The notes beneath the pieces were generated by a model, which saw nothing but the letters and a program-made list of their open reading frames with translations, was not told the DNA's origin and ran no database searches. Source: SZUA-230 sp964581095 (lineage in GTDB: Bacteria; Bacteroidota; Bacteroidia; Cytophagales; Cyclobacteriaceae). Taken from it: DNA of 7,803 nucleotides. Shown here piece by piece: positions 5,384 to 7,803 of the stretch. Location: positions 1 to 7,803 of the forward strand of contig CAZONK010000166.1 in NCBI GenBank assembly GCA_964581095.1. The letters are read 5' to 3'. The translations under genes and the position numbers were made by a program. Each line of letters begins with the position of its first letter. The first letter of the stretch is position 1.

Positions 5384-6034
5384 TCAAACAATCACCCCAT
5401 CCTTAATTTCCAATACACGGTCGGCCATTGCAGCCAATTCAGGATTGTGTGTTACAATTACAAATGTCTGATCGAATTTCTCTCTAAGAGAAAGAAATAA
5501 CTCATGTAATTCCAATGCATTTTTTGAATCAAGGTTTCCACTTGGCTCATCAGCAAACACAATATCCGGGCTATTAACCAATGCCCTGGCAACAGCGGTC
5601 CTTTGCTGCTCCCCTCCGGATAACTCCGAAGGTTTATGATGGATGCGATCGCTTAATTTTAACTTATCCAGTATCGTTTCTGATCTTTTATAAATATCAC
5701 TTTTATTTCCCCCTGAAATCAAACCGGGGATACACACATTTTCTAACGCGGTAAACTCAGGGAGAAGGTTATGAAACTGAAATACAAACCCTATATGCCG
5801 GTTACGAAATTTTGCTAATTGCCTGTTATTTAAAGAAGTAACATTCTTCCCGTTCAGATTCACATTCCCCGAATCAGGTTGGTCCAATGTTCCAAGGATA
5901 TGAAGCAGTGTACTTTTACCGGCACCTGACGCACCCACGATGGAAACAATCTCTCCTTTTTTAACATGGAGGTTTATATCTTTTAGTACTTCAAGGCTTT
6001 CGTATGATTTCCTGATATTTTCAGCGTGCAACAT
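5384..6034 (-). CDS. lolD: LolD-like ABC transporter ATP-binding protein
   Basis: This 216-residue stand-alone nucleotide-binding domain has all catalytic motifs intact. Walker A GASGAGKST is at 34-42, the Q-loop Gln86, the signature LSGGEQQR at 138-145, Walker B VFADEP at 159-164, the D-loop SGNLD at 165-169 and the switch His196. The Q-loop region FQFHNLLPEFTALENVCIP (85-103) closely resembles the LolD form FQFHHLLPDFTALENV. That places it in the LolD/MacB-like branch, whose LolCE partners extract lipoproteins from the inner membrane for delivery to the outer membrane. No permease gene lies beside it in this window, so the partner is encoded elsewhere. Other members of this branch (MacB, FtsE-like) are less likely given this motif. 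A perfect Bacteroidota promoter at 6057-6087 gives a leader of roughly 15-20 nt, and no Shine-Dalgarno sequence is seen. It is divergent from sucC. Confidence 0.92.
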   Translation of the reverse strand: MLHAENIRKSYESLEVLKDINLHVKKGEIVSIVGASGAGKSTLLHILGTLDQPDSGNVNLNGKNVTSLNNRQLAKFRNRHIGFVFQFHNLLPEFTALENVCIPGLISGGNKSDIYKRSETILDKLKLSDRIHHKPSELSGGEQQRTAVARALVNSPDIVFADEPSGNLDSKNALELHELFLSLREKFDQTFVIVTHNPELAAMADRVLEIKDGVIV

Positions 6035-6056
6035 CGATCAATTTATAAAATGCATT

Positions 6057-6087
6057 CAAACATATAAAAGATTGCCGGAAGCACAAA
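6057..6087 (-). promoter_or_regulatory. Bacteroidota-type promoter of the lolD-like gene
   Basis: Read on the minus strand, TTTG (6087-6084) is followed after 19 bases by TATGTTTG (6064-6057), an exact TAnnTTTG match. It ends 22 bases before the start codon at 6034. The spacing is identical to that of the yebC promoter. Confidence 0.65.
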
Positions 6088-6148
6088 CATTAAAAAGATT
6101 TGTGATACAATTCTATCTCAAAACGTCCTTTCCAAATATATCTAAATC

Positions 6149-6179
6149 TTGCTATATGCGATAAATCAAAGTAGATTCG
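6149..6179 (+). promoter_or_regulatory. Probable sucC promoter
   Basis: TTG (6149-6151) is followed after 20 bases by TAGATTCG (6172-6179), which matches the TAnnTTTG element at all but one of its fixed positions. It would give a leader of about 45 nt before the ATG at 6230. It lies inside a larger dyad (6151-6206). Confidence 0.4.
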
Positions 6180-6206
6180 CACAGCAAAATGTCGCATCAA
6201 AATAGC
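6151..6206. repeat. Dyad spanning the probable sucC -7 element
   Basis: GCTATATGCGA (6151-6161) is complementary to the two blocks TCGCAT (6192-6197) and ATAGC (6202-6206), with a 4-base insertion CAAA between them. This gives 11 paired positions around a 30-base interior that contains the predicted -7 element. Its placement suggests an operator; the left arm would lie upstream of the expected transcript start. Confidence 0.4.
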
Positions 6207-6229
6207 TTATTACACAAAAATATTAAGAT

Positions 6230-7441
6230 ATGAACGTCCATGAATACCAGGCAAAAGAAATATTAAAAAGTTACGGGGTAAGGATACAGGAAGGTAGAGT
6301 TGCAGACTCCGAGAAAGCTGCTACTGAGGCAGCAAAATTGCTCCACCAGGAAACGGGTACAGAATGGTTCGTTGTGAAAGCCCAGATTCATGCAGGTGGC
6401 CGCGGAAAAGGGAAAGTCAATGAAACAGGTTCAAACGGTGTTGTGTTGGCCAAAAGCCTGGAGGAAGTTCCCGAAAAGGCGGGAGCCATTTTAGGAGGTA
6501 CACTGGTCACCCACCAAACCGGGCCCGCCGGTAAAAAAGTAAACAAAGTTTTGATTGCACAGGATGTATATTATCCAGGTGATTCAGAACCCAAGGAGTA
6601 TTACATTGGAATTTTACTGGACCGGGCAAAAGAATGTAACGTTATTATGGCTTCCACAGAAGGGGGCATGGACATTGAGACCGTTGCAGCTGAAACACCG
6701 GAAAAGATAATCAAAGAGTGGATAGATCCTCGTGTTGGCCTCCAGGGGTTCCAGGTACGAAAGGTGGCTTTTGCGCTTGGCCTTGAAGGGACAGCATTTA
6801 AAGAGATGGTCAAATTTATTTATTCATTATATAATGCTTATGTGAATTCCGATGCCTCCATGTTTGAAATCAACCCTGTATTAAAAACCTCCGATAGTAG
6901 AATCATGGCCGTGGATGCCAAAATGAACCTTGATGACAACGCACTTTACCGGCACAAGGATTTGCAGGACATGCGGGATGTAACTGAAGAAGATCCTTTG
7001 GAAGTAGAAGCCGATAAGGCGGGATTGAATTTCATCAAACTCGATGGCAATGTTGGCTGCATGGTAAATGGCGCAGGCCTGGCCATGGCTACGATGGATA
7101 TGATCAAACTGTCCGGAGGCGAACCGGCTAATTTCCTCGATGTTGGGGGCGCTGCCAGCGCGGAAACTGTAGAAGCGGGGTTCAGGATAATTCTTAAAGA
7201 GCCCAGCGTTAAAGTAATCCTGATAAATATCTTCGGGGGAATTGTCCGCTGCGACCGTGTAGCTACCGGTGTAGTGGAGGCTTACAAAAAGATTGGCACA
7301 ATAGATGTTCCGATAATTGTACGTCTCCAAGGAACCAATGCAGAAGAAGGTGCACTGATTATTGAGGAATCAGGATTAGAAGTTACCTCAGCTATATTAT
7401 TAAAAGATGCAGCGGAGAAGGTAAAGGAAGCTTTGAATTAG
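6230..7441 (+). CDS. sucC: Succinate-CoA ligase (ADP-forming), beta subunit
   Basis: The beta subunit of succinyl-CoA synthetase couples succinyl-CoA cleavage to nucleotide triphosphate formation in the TCA cycle, as a complex with the SucD alpha subunit. At 403 residues it is about 15 longer than E. coli SucC (388), from small insertions in the ATP-grasp half (for example around 39-46 and 110-122). It begins MNVHEYQAKEIL. The glycine-rich nucleotide-binding loop KAQIHAGGRGKGKV is at 50-63. Likely metal-site residues are Glu213-Asn215 (FEINP) and Asp229 (AVDAK). The CoA-ligase domain carries GNVGCMVNGAGLAMATMD from 273, GGEPANFLDVGG, NIFGGIVRCD at 333-342 and VRLQGTNAEEG. No sucD follows within the remaining 362 bases. 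No Shine-Dalgarno sequence is visible; a probable promoter with a dyad lies at 6149-6206. Confidence 0.97.
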   Translation: MNVHEYQAKEILKSYGVRIQEGRVADSEKAATEAAKLLHQETGTEWFVVKAQIHAGGRGKGKVNETGSNGVVLAKSLEEVPEKAGAILGGTLVTHQTGPAGKKVNKVLIAQDVYYPGDSEPKEYYIGILLDRAKECNVIMASTEGGMDIETVAAETPEKIIKEWIDPRVGLQGFQVRKVAFALGLEGTAFKEMVKFIYSLYNAYVNSDASMFEINPVLKTSDSRIMAVDAKMNLDDNALYRHKDLQDMRDVTEEDPLEVEADKAGLNFIKLDGNVGCMVNGAGLAMATMDMIKLSGGEPANFLDVGGAASAETVEAGFRIILKEPSVKVILINIFGGIVRCDRVATGVVEAYKKIGTIDVPIIVRLQGTNAEEGALIIEESGLEVTSAILLKDAAEKVKEALN

Positions 7442-7485
7442 GATAGAGAAGTCTTACAAATACACCACTGATTTTCTACCATATA

Positions 7486-7574
7486 CCGTTCCTATGGAAC
7501 TACATTTTTCCCTTTAAGATAAGGGACTTACGTCCCTCCTTATAATATTCCATCCCTACGGGATTCGTATTTTG
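7486..7574. repeat. Cluster of three short hairpins with covarying stems
   Basis: Three stems follow one another: GTTCC/GGAAC with loop TAT (7488-7500), GGGAC/GTCCC with loop TTAC (7523-7536) and ATCCC/GGGAT with loop TAC (7552-7564). The first and third align with their flanks (CC before, TTTT some bases after), and two of their five base pairs differ by compensatory changes. Read on the minus strand the middle loop is GTAA, a GNRA-type tetraloop, and the outer loops are GTA and ATA. I recall similar TTTCTACC...TTCCTANGGAAC elements from Bacteroidota intergenic regions. The first hairpin followed by five T (7505-7509) might weakly end sucC transcription. Confidence 0.6.
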
Positions 7575-7600
7575 CGATTTACCTCTACATCATTCACCAC

Positions 7601-7686
7601 GGTAGTCATGCTGATGCAAATCAGTATCTGTTAATTTCGATGAAATTAGCAACTACAACAGATTCTGAATTGAATTCAGAATGACC
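7601..7686. repeat. Long imperfect inverted repeat (interspersed element)
   Basis: The left arm 7601-7632 (GGTAGTCATGCTGATGCAAA onward) is complementary to the right arm 7657-7686 (AACAGATTCTGAATTG onward, ending GAATGACC) with a few mismatches. The loop carries its own perfect hairpin, TAATTTC-GAT-GAAATTA, at 7632-7648. It matches the GTCATGCTGA...CAGCATCTGTT / AACAGATTCTGA...CAGAATGAC pattern that I recall as very common between Bacteroidota genes. It has no coding content. Confidence 0.65.
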
Positions 7687-7698
7687 GCATAGGTTTGT

Positions 7699-7742
7699 GA
7701 GACTGTCATTTCTGACCTCAATCCCAATCAGAGTCTCTTTTT
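7699..7742 (+). terminator. Weak terminator-like stem
   Basis: GAGACT (7699-7704) and AGTCTC (7732-7737) form a 6-bp stem directly followed by five T. The 27-base loop is long and the stem short, and it lies 258 bases past sucC, so it may belong to a repeat element rather than end a transcript. Confidence 0.25.
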
Positions 7743-7803
7743 ACTATGTCTATAAAAATTCAGTTATTTGCTTATCTCCTTCTGCGGTTATGAAAAACTA
7801 TAA

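Larger units (their letters stand above)
7442..7803. other. Gene-free stretch after sucC, structured repeat elements
   Basis: No supported gene is seen on either strand. The stretch contains a cluster of three short hairpins (7486-7574), a long inverted repeat (7601-7686) and a 6-bp stem with a 27-base loop followed by five T (7699-7742). An ATG at 7790 opens four codons before the window ends, but it has no ribosome site and is too short to call. Confidence 0.7.

Noticed and set aside
6133..6140. Second TAnnTTTG match on the minus strand (TATATTTG) upstream of the lolD-like gene
   Set aside because: The nearest TTTG is 26 bp away, outside the usual 19-21 bp spacing, while 6057-6087 fits perfectly.
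6881..7330. 149-codon open frame antisense to sucC
   Set aside because: It is a shadow of the conserved CoA-ligase domain on the opposite strand and has no recognisable domain.
7790..7803. ATG with four codons (MKNY) at the right edge, possible start of the next gene
   Set aside because: No Shine-Dalgarno sequence, no promoter match upstream, and too little sequence to judge.

Overview
The window reads as a chromosomal housekeeping segment from a member of the Bacteroidota, probably a flavobacterium/cytophaga-like or uncultured relative. Three things point there. Two perfect and one near-perfect promoters fit the Bacteroidota type (TTTG, 19-20 bp, TAnnTTTG). Most genes lack a clear Shine-Dalgarno sequence. 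The intergenic DNA is packed with imperfect palindromes and short tandem arrays of the kind seen between Bacteroidota genes. The group assignment is inference from these traits and from protein character, not from a database search.

Layout: 1-633 holds no convincing gene but several dyads and a nested inverted repeat. At 634-1326 (+) is a Crp/Fnr-type regulator, followed after 116 bp by a type I glyceraldehyde-3-phosphate dehydrogenase (gap, 1443-2429, +) that ends in a good intrinsic terminator. A palindromic repeat separates it from a convergent yebC (2698-3441, -), which has its own promoter. The 454 bp upstream of yebC are mostly low-complexity tandem repeats. Next comes a 10-TM EamA/DMT transporter (3896-4750, -), divergent from a Bcp-type peroxiredoxin (4772-5221, +), with only 21 bp between start codons. 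A multi-hairpin repeat lies between bcp and a convergent LolD-like ABC ATPase (5384-6034, -). Divergent from that is sucC, the succinyl-CoA ligase beta subunit (6230-7441, +). The last 362 bp hold no supported gene but two structured repeat elements.

Gap and SucC are central carbon enzymes (glycolysis/gluconeogenesis and TCA cycle). Bcp removes peroxides, YebC is a translation or transcription accessory factor, and LolD would drive lipoprotein release from the inner membrane. Most genes look like single transcription units, since neighbours alternate in direction; the only same-strand adjacent pair is crp-like/gap. LolD has no permease beside it and SucC has no sucD beside it.

I found no defence system, CRISPR array, insertion sequence with transposase, tRNA or rRNA. 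The most interesting content is non-coding: a cluster of short hairpins at 7486-7574 in which two copies show compensatory base changes, a long dyad at 7601-7686, a nested inverted repeat at 219-405, and dyads placed on or beside probable promoters upstream of the regulator, gap and sucC.
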